From positions 4,154,001 to 4,218,000 of the forward strand of contig NC_089430.1 in NCBI RefSeq assembly GCF_026210795.1: a stretch of 64,000 nt of DNA. Direction: 5' to 3'. Below, one piece after another: positions 43,116 through 55,107 of the stretch (positions are counted from its first letter, which is position 1; each line of letters starts with the position of its first letter). Source of the DNA: Rhizophagus irregularis (taxonomy: Eukaryota; Glomeromycota; Glomeromycetes; Glomerales; Glomeraceae). Below the pieces are notes generated by a model, which made no database searches, was not told where the DNA came from, and saw only the letters and a list, made by a program, of their open reading frames with translations. The position numbers and the translations under genes were made by a program.

Positions 43116-43878
43116 GAAACAATTGGCGGCGATCCAAATTACGGACTTACGGGATGGAAAATTCGATTTTGAAATTTTGATTTTCAAATTTCCAATTTCA
43201 AAAAATTTAGATCAATTTCTTATTTTGGATGTAACGTACTATAAAAGGAAATTTTACATTTCGATCATCGTACCAATACATTTACGTATAACAAATTAAT
43301 ATCTACATTTCATTTTTTAAAGAAAAATCCAAAATTATATAGTAACCATATGTGAACATTATTTATCGATTCTATTAAGCAAATCATACTTTATTTGTAA
43401 ATTCATTTTACATATAGATTTCTACGAAGCGCCAAATAATGATATAACAACGAATCATAATATTCTAATTTTAACTATTAATCTTTTTTAGTGAACTTTT
43501 TAATATTGTAGGATTTTTATTGTTTCTATTGTTCTATTGTTCTATAAATGATCACATTTTTGATACTCCGTTCAGTCATCACCGCTCGCTTCTAAAAATA
43601 GATTTTATTTGTCACTACCGTCACACTCCTCGCGTTTTCAGTAATCCATATGTATCTGGGGACTTGGTTTTTTTTTCGGTTAGTCAAAATCTTATTTGTC
43701 ACATACTTAGTGTTATACGTGATCACATGAATAGAATATATATATATATATATAGAACAATATAATTCAGAGATTTTTTCCAAACTCTTTGAAATATAAA
43801 AAACAAAAATAAAAATTAAAATAAATAAATAGGTTCACATATAAAATCTCATAGACAAATAGCATTAACGTCACTAAA

Positions 43879-45270
43879 ATGTCATTAGATTCTCGATCCA
43901 ACATTTTTACAAAATCAAATCTGGTCTATACACCATTGTCAATAACAATCGCTCATATATTAAATTTCATCATTAATTCACCTTTATCGACATGGAAAGA
44001 ATTTCCACCAAAATTACCTAATTCAGTTTATTCTTCAGTATTTTTTACCCCATTATTATTATTTATATCACTTACATTCGAACCAATTCAAACAAGGAAA
44101 CGTTTTTACACATTATTATCTTTAGCACTTTTGATTATTTCAATTCCAATAATTAATCGTAAAAAAGATTATCCTCCTTCACTTCAAAGTAATTTTGTAA
44201 CTATTAATATGCTTTTATCATTAAAAATGGCATTATTTTTAAAAATTAATAGAACATTTTTAGATCAAAAAAATTTGGATCAAAAGAAAGAATTTAAATC
44301 ATTCATTTCAACATTATTTAATTGGCGTCCTGATTCTTATATAATTCCTCCAGTATCAAAAAATTCAAATGAAAAAGAAAATCCTTCAATTATTAAATCA
44401 CCCACAACTTCACAAATTAACAAAATATTAATTAATCGTTCAATAATTATCATTGCAAAATACTTATTTCTTGAACTTGGTGTTTTTACACTTTTAATTT
44501 TAACCAATTATAAAGTAGAAATTCCAGAAAAAGCTTATCAAATTCGTTTAATAGAATTTTTTACTAATGGAATTCTTCCTTTTACAATTTCTTCAATGGG
44601 ATTATATTTGAATTTCAAAGGAGTAATATATTTATGGCTTTCATTAAATTATGATGTTATTACTTTCATTGTTGCGATCATCTATCGTTTCATCTTTTGC
44701 AAATCTATTTTAATTCAATCTGGTATCCTTACTCCTTCTGAGTATGCTTCTTTAGAAGAATGGATTATTACATTCTTATTTAATACTAAACATTTATTTA
44801 ATGCACCACTTATTTCATCAAGTCCTCGTGAATTTTGGTCTATTCGTTGGCATTTATTACTTAATGAAAGTTTAAAAGAATTAGGTTATTTACCTATTAA
44901 TAATTTATTTTCTACAATATTTTCAAAGAAAATTGCAAATATTATGGGTGTATTAGGTTCTTTTGGTATTAGTGGTTTAATACATGAATATTATTTAATT
45001 ACAAATTTTAATATTTGGACAGGTGAACATTTCTTTTTCTTTATGACTCATGGTATAATATTTATCTTATGGGAAATTATATTTAATAATAATAATAATA
45101 ATAATAAGAGTAAAAATGAGGATACTATGATTGGAAAATTTTTAAAATGGATCTTATTTTTAATTATTCATTTGATTTTACTTCCTGCACTTATTGAACC
45201 TTCAATAAGAAATTTGGATTTTTCTGATATGTCATCATCTATTTCAAACCTTTTTGTTAAAGAATTATAA
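43879..45270 (+). CDS. Wax synthase-like membrane-bound O-acyltransferase
   Basis: A single exon of 463 residues with about nine to ten hydrophobic segments (for example 50-66, 76-93, 187-209, 228-245, 249-274, 352-375, 384-402, 420-440). The block APLISSSPREFWSIRWH at 309-325 matches the FW-RWH motif of wax synthase domains (MBOAT superfamily), and His369 in SGLIHEYYL is in the position of the conserved catalytic His. Family members use acyl-CoA to esterify long-chain alcohols, diacylglycerol or other hydroxyl acceptors in the ER membrane; the acceptor here cannot be read from sequence. An Asn run (403-409) from an AAT repeat lies in a loop. The start ATG follows in-frame stops. It stands alone between repeat-rich regions and is the most ordinary metabolic gene in the window. 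Confidence 0.82.
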   Translation: MSLDSRSNIFTKSNLVYTPLSITIAHILNFIINSPLSTWKEFPPKLPNSVYSSVFFTPLLLFISLTFEPIQTRKRFYTLLSLALLIISIPIINRKKDYPPSLQSNFVTINMLLSLKMALFLKINRTFLDQKNLDQKKEFKSFISTLFNWRPDSYIIPPVSKNSNEKENPSIIKSPTTSQINKILINRSIIIIAKYLFLELGVFTLLILTNYKVEIPEKAYQIRLIEFFTNGILPFTISSMGLYLNFKGVIYLWLSLNYDVITFIVAIIYRFIFCKSILIQSGILTPSEYASLEEWIITFLFNTKHLFNAPLISSSPREFWSIRWHLLLNESLKELGYLPINNLFSTIFSKKIANIMGVLGSFGISGLIHEYYLITNFNIWTGEHFFFFMTHGIIFILWEIIFNNNNNNNKSKNEDTMIGKFLKWILFLIIHLILLPALIEPSIRNLDFSDMSSSISNLFVKEL

Positions 45271-46220
45271 ATTATTTTCTTTTTGTCAAAAATATTATAT
45301 AAATAAAATTTAAATATGGGTTTTAAAAATTTAAAAGACATCTACGCACTCATTCACGTGACATACTACCTTGAAATTTGATTGGTCAATTTAATGATAA
45401 ATTTTTGTCATTGTCATAAATTGAAAGATATATAATAATTTCGTAATACTGTAATATGGAATTTAACCGAAATCATTGAATTCTTTAATAAGAACATAAA
45501 AGGAATCCCGATCATGAAAATATTAGGAAAAGCCATCGTAAAAACAATAAAAATAGAAAAACAAACCAAGAATCACACAAAAAAGATCGACATAAAAAAG
45601 AAAAAGCGTTAAAAACTGAAAACATACCTATTGTTCCAAGAAATCCCATCTTATGTTATCCTAAAAAGAATAATAAATATGTAAGCAAAGAAAATAACGA
45701 TATTTTAAAAAGAAAAAATGAATATTTATATGTCTTAGTATTATTATTACATGTAATCCGGCAAAATAAATACGGTTACCATTTTTTGGAGGCGATGCTA
45801 GGTTGATTACATTAATCCATCATTCACATAAATTTTATGGTAATAAAACACTTTGACCGAAAAATGGTGTGCCAACGTAAATGTGCTTATAAGGGCCTTA
45901 AGGGGGGATAGAGGGGTCAACTGTACATTTGAAAGAATTGTGATTCATATTTTCTAGTTTTTTGGTAAATATAATATAATAGTATGCCCAGTTAAATTAA
46001 AAAAGTACAAATTGATTAGCAAATTAACGGGTTATAATAATATAAATTTAAATTGTTTTATTTATACTATATGCAGTGAATAAATTTTGAATGCTATTTT
46101 AATTTTTTAAGAATTTGCAGTTCCAGCACTAGTTAAGCCTCTCTATAAATATGTTCTTTATACTGAAAGATACTGAAACAGTGAAACATGCACAATCCCG
46201 TATCTCACAAGATACGTTTT
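45271..46220. other. Intergenic after the acyltransferase
   Basis: No gene supported. CACGTG at 45355-45360 lies 85 bp after the stop. The 60-bp dispersed repeat copy A is at 45752-45811. The rest is degenerate. Confidence 0.6.
45752..45811 (+). repeat. 60-bp dispersed repeat, copy A
   Basis: It starts TGTAATCCGGCAAAATAAAT and contains CCATTTTTTGGAGGCGATGC. It matches copy B at 61486-61545 through most of its length, in the same orientation. It is markedly richer in G+C than the flanks. I recall this string as common in Rhizophagus genomes, but have not checked. Confidence 0.7.
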
Positions 46221-46553
46221 TCATGTGAAATTATACTGGAAATATGTTTTACCAATATTTCTTGTTTTTTTAAATGATATTCCAAAAATGTTTGAATCAA
46301 TGTTGATAACAAAACAAAATATTCTTAAACTCTGTAGGACATGTGCATTTTTCCGTGACGGGTGTATGAAGTTCCCTAAAATAGTTTTTTTGTTCGCTTT
46401 ATTAGTGGGAAGATCTTTCCAATTGTGTTCTAGATCATAATCACCTAATGCACTGTCCTCGTTTAGAAATAAATATGGAGTCAGATGATCGATATTATTC
46501 TTTGAGCACCCACACGACCGAATAACGCCCAATTTTATAAATTCAGCGCACAT
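46221..46553 (-). CDS. Uncertain hypothetical protein, 110 residues
   Basis: A minus-strand frame starting MCAEFIKLGVIRSCGCSKNN and including LGDYDLEHNWKDLPTNKANK. Composition is protein-like and not low-complexity, but there is no recognised domain. It ends close to a region without terminator-like signal, and it lies head-to-head with the broken kinase that starts 76 bp away. It may be a transposon fragment. The opposite-strand frame at 46225-46440 is its shadow. Confidence 0.25.
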   Translation of the reverse strand: MCAEFIKLGVIRSCGCSKNNIDHLTPYLFLNEDSALGDYDLEHNWKDLPTNKANKKTILGNFIHPSRKNAHVLQSLRIFCFVINIDSNIFGISFKKTRNIGKTYFQYNFT

Positions 46554-46628
46554 GTAGCGAAATTACTCTTATCTATTAATAAAGTTTTTTACTTTTATTA
46601 ACAGATAACTGATAAAGCTAAGTTTACC

Positions 46629-48036
46629 ATGAGTGCACACGGAACATGTAAAGAGTGTAATCAAGAAAATACTTGGTAAAGCATGTGACGCTAAATATTT
46701 TCGACAAAATTTTAAAAATTGGACAAGTGGTAACGATGATATTGACAAATTTATTCAAGATGTTCAGCTATCAGCAAATAATTATCATAAAATAATAGAA
46801 TGGATTCCATATGATAGATTTTATAATATTAATTATATTGCTAGTGGAGGATTTGGTATAGTATTTAGTGCAAATTGGACTGATGGATATATAAGTAAAT
46901 GGAATAAAAAGGGACAAATTTGGAAAAGAAAAGGTCAACAAATGAATGTAGCTCTAAAGAGTTTGAAAAATTCAGAAAATGTTACACAAGAATTCATTAA
47001 AGAGGTATAAATTATTTTATTTGATGAATTTAAAATTTGATTAAGTTCTTAACAAACTAATTAATGTATTTGATTTTTAATAGATTACACTACACCATAA
47101 AATTGAGGATGTAGATTCCTTTATCGTTAGGTTTTATGGAGTAACGCAAGATCCTAAGACAAAAAATTATATGATGATTTTGGATTATGCAGATCATGGA
47201 AGTTTAAGAAAACATTTAAATACGAATTATAATAAATTAAACTGGGATGATAAGTTACGTGACTTATGGCGTATTGCAGTTGGGATTGAGAAAATTCATG
47301 AGAAAGGGTTAATTCATCGAGATTTACATACCGGAAATATATTAAGTTTTTCTTATAAATGATGCTTGTATAACGGATATGGGATTATGTAAGCCTGCAA
47401 ATTGTGATGAATTAGAAAACGCAAAAAATAGTATATATGGCGTTTTATCTTACATTGCTCCAGAAGTTTTAAGAGGAAAAAATTACACCAAAGCTTCTGA
47501 TATTTATAGTTTTGGTATAATTATATATGAGATGATTTCTGGATTACCTCCGTATCATGATATAGGCCATGATAAATATTTAGCAATAAAGATTTGTCAA
47601 GGGTTTAGGCCAAGATTTAATATTAAAGTACCGCAATTAATTGTGAATTTAATTAAAAGATGTTTAGATGCAGAACCATTAAACCGACCAATAGCAAAAG
47701 AAATTAGATCAATTTTATGGATATGGAGGATGGATGATAATTTAGAATTAATGAAACAGATTAAAGAAGCAGAAAAGGTTAATTCTATTCAGCCAATACC
47801 TTCAACTGATTTAAAACTATCATTTGAAACACACTCAGAAGCCATTTATACAAGTAGATTACTAAATTTTGGTGATCTTCCATATCCGATGATTATTATG
47901 ACAATTATAAGCACGCAATTTTCAGGTAATTAACGAAATTTTTTAATAATTATTATGTATTCAAATTAATTAATTTTTAAATATCGATTACTTTATCTAT
48001 TAAATCTTAGAATCTTTACAAATTAGTGTCTTTTAA
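46629..48036 (+). pseudogene. Protein kinase (second subfamily), frameshifted
   Basis: ATG 46629 begins MSAHGTCKECNQENTW and then stops. In the next frame the usual continuation follows: KACDAKYFRQNFKNW, TSGNDDIDKFIQDVQLSANN, SGGFGIVFSANW, VALKSLKNSENVT. The exon ends at 47004. Exon 2 (47084) has LDYADHGSLRKHL and HRDLHTGNIL, then meets a TGA at about 47360. One base out of frame it resumes as [39 protein letters not shown] and the rest of the C-lobe. Family-consistent splicing from 47925 to 48011 would add ESLQISVF and stop at 48036. Two independent frameshifts make it a pseudogene, though all motifs (HRD, DMG for DFG, APE) survive. Unlike the tandem array it is an RD kinase, so it is a separate subfamily. 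Confidence 0.75.
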
Positions 48037-50909
48037 TTTTAATTAATAGTGATTCAGGTATTGATTATATTTTTTTTTAATACCGGTAATGATAATTTTA
48101 ATTAATCATAATTTTTATTTTTATATAAATTACACTAGCTGCGAAATGTTATAATGGTTGAATTGCCATTATAAACATCATAAACATGTCATAAGTTTTG
48201 TATAATTGTAAATAATATTATATTTATGGCCATTTTTGACCGCTATGTATAATTATAAGAAACAACTGAACCTTCTTTTTTTTTATTTATTTTATATTAT
48301 ATGTATTTTTATAAATGCATATCAAGTATTATCATTCATCTTAATTATTTATCATGCTAAATTTTATATTATTGTATATTTTGTTTTAAATATATTTCAT
48401 ATATAAATAAATCTTATTTGTTTAATAACGTAATAAAATATATTATTCATTATAATTAAAACTTTCTTCGTCAAACGTCCCTATTTATTGGCATATTACA
48501 TAGAATACTCTTTTAAAAACATTAAAAAAAAACTTCTCTCTTCCATTTTACTATTCTTTAATTAATTATATTCTATTTTTATTTTTCTTCTCCACCTTCT
48601 TGACACTGTTATCAATCATCGCTATTTAGTCGTCCCTCGTAACTGATCGTTATTTATATCATGTGACTTCTTTCCCTGTATCCGTAATTTCTGTAAGTTA
48701 TAAATTCCGTAAACATTGTACATAGTGTTCCGAAAGGGTCGAATCGGGTCGGATTCTTAGTATAATAATACTTTTTTTTTACTTCGATTAATTTCATTTA
48801 GAATATCAGTTATATTGTTTTTGCGTTGAAAACTATATAACAGATTGAATTTGATACAAGTAATGTTTGCATATTCTGCCGGATCCAATATTCGTATTCA
48901 TTTTCTTAGTTGTTAAGGTACTATGTAAAATTTTAATGTCAGTTTGCTAATATAAAAAAAAAATATTATATATATATATATATAAATAAAACTTTGAATT
49001 TTTTAACAAATCCGAGAAAATTATTAAATCAAAAATGTTAAAGGATTTTCATTTTTATTATGTGAATTTTTCAAGGCAAAATCACTTACGAAAGAGAAAC
49101 AAAAAAAAAAAAATTTAGATAAGTAATTTCCATTTTCATTTCTTTGAATTTTTGTTGAGCCAACTTTGTTCTTATGAAAAAAGAAAAAAATTTAGAAGTT
49201 TTTCGTCCAAATTGAGAATTATGGTTAGATTAATTGTAACTATAAATACTAAAAAATGCGTCCAATTTTTTAATTCAAGATATGATTGTCAAAAACAAAA
49301 ATCTCTCGGATAATTTGTATTTTTTAATTTTTAAAACCAAATAAGTAGTTAATCGAAAGGTCAGTTTGCGTTTTTGTCCGAAGCGGAGTGGAGACTTTTA
49401 CATTCTACACAAAAACATGCAATGTTGTCTGTCCCACACGTGACTTATATACACGTGACATATATTTTTTTTTATTTAAGCTTAATACTTTTTATACTAT
49501 TAGCTTATTAATTTCGATACTGTTAATCGTATAATCATGTGCCCGACGATCATGTTACGAATGTTGCAAATGTTACGAATGTTTAATATGTTTAACATGT
49601 TTAACATATGCAACATATTTAATATATAAATTAATAGAGAAACATCATATACATTTTTTGTACGTGTGCTTGCAGCCTTGCTATTCTAATCAAATAAAAT
49701 AATTGCAGAATTTTTGTTTCGAAGAAAGTATCTACAGCATTCTGTCATAATAATCATGTATAAATGAAATTCAATAATACCATTATTCTCATCCTAGTGG
49801 AAATTAATAACCCGGAAGCATTCTATTTTGTCTTTTTTTGTTATAATATCATCACCTACATTGCCACATACTCATGCACAAACCTAGAAATATCCGAGGT
49901 AACGTTGATATTTTGCGTGACATAATCTGGGATATGTGATTTTGAGTCCACAAAAAAAGTATGAGATCTTTTATGCAGTTATAGGTGTTCTATAAAATTC
50001 CATTTCGATTTATTAAAATGGTGAAGTCGTGAAGAACAATCCCGAGTTACAGTATATCACTTACAATATATGCCAGTGAAACTAGAAGATTCCGGAATAG
50101 AAACTACTCTAAAGTCACGTGTGGAGTCTGTTCACAAACTAATCACGTGCTACAACGCCTACAGTTACGACCCCTTAACCTAAGGTGGCTTTAACCTAAA
50201 CAGTTTGAATTAAGCTTTTCTATTTTAATATATCGGCAACCAACGAACCTTTTAGTGTTTTAAATAGCCAAAAGGGAGGGCAATATGCAAAAAAAAAATA
50301 TTAAATTCTTGAAAAAAAAAGCTGATAAAACTTCTATGATAGGTAAATTAGCTTTGTGACAATAATAAATACAAGGCTTCATGTAATGCTAACGGACTGG
50401 TAGTTGTTTATCCAAAGTCAAATGATTTATAATGTTACAGTATTATTTAGAATTCCCATCATATTTATAACTTAGAATACGTCATAATCGATAAGATGTA
50501 TAATTATATACCTTGATTACTAATCCATCATATTCTTTTTTTTATAATGAGCCATAATTATTAATATTTATAATAAGATGACCAATAATGCCTAACTTTA
50601 CAGATTCATTATTTTACATTTTACAATGAAATGATTTGTAATGAGTTATAATAATTATATTGTATTATTTCATTTTCACTTGATCACTATCTTTTCCAAT
50701 CCTTTATATAATAAAAATTTTGGCCAATTTTCTAGATTCCTCAAAATCCCATATTAATAATTATATCCCTCTGAATATAATTCAATTAATACCCAATTTG
50801 GCCTTTTTTTTAAACCCTTTTCCTAATAACTTTTCCTAATAATAAGTTTATTCATTACAAAGGTACTTTTAAACCTTTTCCTTCTCATTAATTTTTATTT
50901 CAAACGATC
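48037..50909. other. Long A+T-rich intergenic region
   Basis: No gene supported. It holds four CACGTG sites in 720 bp (49437, 49452, 50116, 50144), a GTCCGAAGCGGAG repeat fragment at 49375, and short tandem ATGTTACGAATGTT/TTTAACATG units at about 49552-49625. Confidence 0.6.
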
Positions 50910-51269
50910 ATGGATTTTGAAGGATTTGAATGTGTTAAAATAAATTATTTTAATTGGTTTCAAAAAAATGAATTAGAATATTATGAAGATTTATCGTATG
51001 ATTATGCGATAAAAGGGGATAGAAAGAAAGTTCAAGAATGTTTAAATAAAATAAAAGAATTATTTTATGAATGTGAATGGGAGAATATTATAAATGATGT
51101 AACAAATAAATTACATAATAATAAATTTTATGAAATTAAAGGTGATTATAGAATATATGGAAGGAAACGGAAAAAGATTATTTTTGGAAAAGAAAAAATA
51201 TTTAAACAACAAATCAAAGATGGTTATGGATTAAATAAACAAAATAAAAAATGGAAAAATGACAATTGA
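50910..51269 (+). CDS. Small basic protein of unknown function, possibly truncated
   Basis: A frame of 119 residues starts MDFEGFECVKINYFNWFQKN. The first 70 residues look helical and acidic (ELEYYEDLSYDYAIKGDRKK, VQECLNKIKELFYECEW); the last 40 are strongly basic (YGRKRKKIIFGKEKIFKQQI). No domain recognised. A (C/T)-rich leader and the ATG at 50910 after in-frame stops support a real start. After the stop at 51267 the plus strand retains Lys/Asn-rich open segments with scattered stops to about 51850, so this may be the 5' part of a longer, decayed gene. Confidence 0.45.
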   Translation: MDFEGFECVKINYFNWFQKNELEYYEDLSYDYAIKGDRKKVQECLNKIKELFYECEWENIINDVTNKLHNNKFYEIKGDYRIYGRKRKKIIFGKEKIFKQQIKDGYGLNKQNKKWKNDN

Positions 51270-52343
51270 TTGAAAAAATTAAAGAAAATCAAAGAAAAAA
51301 TTAATAAGAAATTTTATTATAGGAGAGCAATGTTTCAAAATTGGTATGTAAAAAGGAAATGATACAAAAAATTTTATGGATAAATTTTAATTGATAATTC
51401 TAAGTTTGAACAAGTATTGGAAAAATATAATAAAAAAAAGGGATATGTGGTATATTAGTGGTTTTGTCTATATAAAAGAACAGTGAATTAGTAATACAAA
51501 AAGATAAAATATTTACAGAAATTTTGACTACTTATGGAAATAATAAGTTTAATATATAAAGGATTAAGAATCGATGAAAAATCATAAGAAATTAATAAAT
51601 GAGGAAAATCGAAGTTATCAATTTACAATAAAGGAATTATTAGATCAAATATCATGTTATGAAAAAATTTACTTAAAAAGTAATAAAATATGATAATAAT
51701 AATGAAAATAGTAATGAAATATGTTAATCTTATAAATGATTTAACGTTTTTAATGAAAGAATATACAGTATTTACGTTATTGGACAAGTTAAATATATGG
51801 AAAAAAGGTAATATAATAAAAGGATATAGGAGAGATTATATTTGATAATAAAGGATAAAAATAATCGAAATAATCATGATATTTTTAACACGTGATTATT
51901 TTTGTTGATTATTGATTTCTGCCATCCGCAATAAATAAATTAATAAGTGAAATTAAAATATACAGATAAAATAATAATTATTCATCTCTAAAATTGAACT
52001 TTATACAATGAATAATATTTACATAGAGAATTTAGAAACAAATTTAAGAGTATTATTCATGCAATGCATCGGTCATAATTCGTCAAAGAATTATCGTAAG
52101 GAATAATATATTAAAATACTAAAATATTATTCCAGCTAAATGTTTATAGTATTCATGATAATACCGTAACAAATTATGTTAACTAGTATGTTAAATAAAA
52201 TTCTTAATTCGTTCTAGAGTTTCAATAATTAACGTGTTTATTTATATACATGGATAATAATACAGTTATTAACATATCAGTCACTCTTACGGAGAGATCG
52301 ATATTTTTATCCCATAATTTATAATTTATTCGTTAATAAAAAA
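51270..52343. other. Decayed tail of the small gene and intergenic DNA
   Basis: Up to about 51850 the composition stays purine-rich on the plus strand (GAAAAAATTAAAG, GGAAAATCGAAGTT), as in coding sequence, but stops break every frame. From 51850 to the BTB copy 5 stop I see only A+T-rich intergenic DNA with one CACGTG at 51889. Confidence 0.5.
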
Positions 52344-53842
52344 TTATTGATTGGATATATTAAAGATTTCAATTTCTTCAATAGTATAAACTGTATCAGT
52401 CTTTAAATTATTTTCATAATTATTGCTATTATTATTAGCATGTAAACTTACATTGTTCATAGCTAATGAACCCCAACCAAAATTAAATCCATTACCATCC
52501 AATATGGCTTGAGATTTATTTACTACCCGGCTTATTTTCATATGTTGAGTATCTTCGCTGTTTTCAAATGAGAAAATAAAATTATCTGATGAATTGTATA
52601 ATCGATGACCTTCCTTAACAATAAAATCATCTCCTAATGAACAAAACCCGATAGAACTATATCCACCAAAAACTTTATTTGTCTCTTTAACTTTAATTAA
52701 AACTAAACTTGCTACTCGACCTTTACATTTTTTTCTGAATGACTTATTACTAATTCCATCACGGCTACCACGATAAATGAGTTTAAACCTATACAATTGA
52801 TCATTTCCAATCCAATTAACTATTAATTTTGCAAGTATTGGTTTGATGATATTTGACTCAATTTTTCTTATTTCAAATGAATAACCAGTTCTAGGTGGTA
52901 AAATTGTAGTTTTAGGTAAGGCATCTTTATAATAAAATTCTTCAATTTCTTCATAAATATGATTAGGAATAATAATTCTATAAGGACGGACTTTATCAAA
53001 AAAATCTGCACGAGAAATTTCCGTAAATCGAATGAGAGGAATAAATTGATTTAAGGTTTTCTTCAATTCTTCATAATCCTTATTATTCCATTTCGCTCTA
53101 TCACTATTCTCATTCCCAAGACCAGAAGTTTGTTCAATACCCCATTTAATTAAATAATCCCAAACGATAACTTCTTTAATTTGTAAGTCGTCTCTTTCAA
53201 GCAAGTCAAAAAGTATTTCCTTATTTATTAAAGGAAAGATTTTTGAAGAAAAAAATGGTAGAGGATTTTCGCAGATAGATTCAAGACAATAATCTTGCAA
53301 TTTCTTGCAATTATCAAGTCTAAACACTGCATTAAGAACAAGAACAAAATTTTCATGAACCCATTTGGTTTGTTTTTCTATTAAATAATCTCTAACATGT
53401 CTAAATAATTCTTCAAGAAGTAATTCATCAGATGCAACTAGCAAACCAAGAATATTTTCACCTGATTGTTTAGTTAAATCAAGTTCACCAGTGTAAATAT
53501 ATCTAATAAAAAATTATTTATATTTAGAATAAATAAATTTAAATTTCAAAATTTATAAATAAAAAATAAATAAATAAATAATTCTCACTTCAAAATCATA
53601 TGAAAAACAGTTGGAGTAATATTTGGTTTGTTAAATGTAATCATATTATCCTTCTTTATAATCCAATTTGTAGAAAGAGCACTTTTGAAATAAGGAGAAC
53701 GAGCACGTAAAATAACTGAATGTGCACGAAATTCTTTCTTATTGTTGTTTTCACCAACTTGAATAATGACATTGTAATCATCTGCATCATCTAATATTAA
53801 GGAAAGGTCTTCCGAAAGACGAACGTGAAAATTTGAAGCCAT
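52344..53842 (-). CDS. BTB-BACK-TLDc domain protein, copy 5 (minus strand)
   Basis: Exons 53842-53589 and 53502-52344 (minus), 470 residues, with an 86-bp intron at the family position. The start at 53842 (MASNFHVRLSEDLSLILDDA) aligns with sister copies although the frame is open to 53893. BTB: YNVIIQVGENNNKKEFRAHS, LRARSPYFKSAL. BACK: LIKWGIEQTSGLGNE, QFIPLIRFTEIS, FFDKVRPYR. TLDc: RFKLIYRGSRDGISNKSFRK, VASLVLIKV, FGGYSSIGFCSLG, MKISRVVNKSQAIL, EEIEIF. It has a short insertion GYSFEI before the TLDc domain and a shortened linker (IGNDQL). It is the only family member here on the minus strand and is 12 kb from the others. A CACGTG lies at 53891-53896, 48 bp before the ATG. Confidence 0.9.
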
Positions 53843-54366
53843 TTTTTTTTTAAAAAAAAAAGAAAAAAAAGTATTATTAATGGAAATAACCACGTGATTG
53901 ACGGCTTAAATATTATTTGTAACGTTGCACACTTGCACTCCATTTGAACCATATTTTAAAAAGATTTGCAGTAAGCTAATTGAATCCGACAACGATCAAC
54001 CCAAAAACTAATTTTTAAATATAGTATGAGGAACTTAAACGATTTATAGCTAATCAATATTCTAAATTGAATATCATTCAAACTCTGAAAATATTAGTGT
54101 ATAATTAGGATATCAAACTAAAATTGATAAATTAAATTCTTATTTAGATAGATATTAAAGTAATATTAGCGAAGATAAAAAAAATTAAAATATAATAAAA
54201 ACATTAAAATACAGTATATAAGAAATACGAAATCGAGTTTTTTTTTAAAAATAAAAAAATATTTAGTAATAGAATAAGCGTTAGATTATTAACAGACAAT
54301 TTGAATTATTCGTATTTAGGGACCGTAGATAGTACAACGACTTTGGCGCAAATCATAAGAAGATAT
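53843..54366. other. BTB copy 5 upstream region
   Basis: It begins with the A-run/T-run block of the minus-strand gene (53843 to about 53880) and CACGTG at 53891. The rest is A+T-rich with no gene seen, up to the LTR. Confidence 0.6.
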
Positions 54367-55107
54367 TGTCACGGGATATTTTTTTTTTATTTTTATTTTT
54401 TTTATTTTTATTTTTATTTGTTATTTTTATCTTTTAGTTATTTTTAGTTATTTTTAGATAGATTACCTGTAGCTGATTTTGGTTGTTTATAGATTAGATA
54501 AAAAGCGGAAGCTTAGCAATGTAAAATGGCTGAATATAAGTGGCTGTATAGACAAATGTGCCCAGATCGCCACAATTGGCCGGGAAACGATATTGGCCGG
54601 GAGACGATTATGTCCGAAGGACAGAATCGTCCTAAAAATTTAATGTTATATAAAGGACCGGTGTTGAAAGATAGAGATAGTTAAGTTTGATATCGTATAG
54701 TTTTATTGTTATAAGATAGATATCGGGATATTACAGAGCGCCGGTTGAGGCAGTAATATCGTATTCTTTTTATTAATGAATAAACTTGTCGATTTGCTTC
54801 TGAATTATTGATACATATTTTATTACATTGTTTATTATCGTTTTATTATCATTTATTAACTTTCGTTATACATCGTTAATTTACTATACATATTTGCTAA
54901 TTAATTGTTATATACACACACCACTTGATCCACCTTAATTTATCGCATCATTTATTATCGTTTATAATCGTTCATTATCGACTATTCATATATACACGTT
55001 TACCTTACCAATCGTTATATATCGTCATATTACCTTACCACTCACATACCGATCCTTATTTTTTCTTTCTGTTACTACCTACCAAACGTCATAAATCGGT
55101 GGTAACA
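54367..55107 (+). mobile_element. Solo LTR of a retrotransposon, 741 bp
   Basis: It begins TGTCACGGGATAT and ends CGGTGGTAACA, with the TG...CA ends of LTRs, flanked by ATAT at 54363-54366 and 55108-55111. Inside there is a (TTTTATTT)n tract (54378-54425), a TATA-like TATATAAAGGACC at about 54649 and AATGAATAAACTTG (about 54775), which could serve as promoter and polyadenylation signals in the plus orientation. No gag or pol sequence adjoins it, so it is best read as a solo LTR left by recombination. The Ty3 or Ty1 affiliation is not determined. Confidence 0.65.

Larger units (their letters stand above)
40623..43878. other. Intergenic, repeat-rich
   Basis: No gene supported. It contains a three-fold 16-bp repeat TATTTCGGTTATTATA at about 41208-41255, CACGTG sites at 41635 and 42629, the TTTCACCGATAA repeat field (42395-43115) and a nested inverted-repeat element (42495-42671). 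Small frames at 41824-42012, 42632-42826, 42747-42962, 42990-43187, 43111-43299, 43520-43765 and 43592-43783 fall in repeats or low-complexity DNA. Confidence 0.6.

Noticed and set aside
46225-46440. 71-residue plus-strand frame
   Set aside because: Antisense to the slightly better minus-strand frame at 46221-46553 and without any motif.
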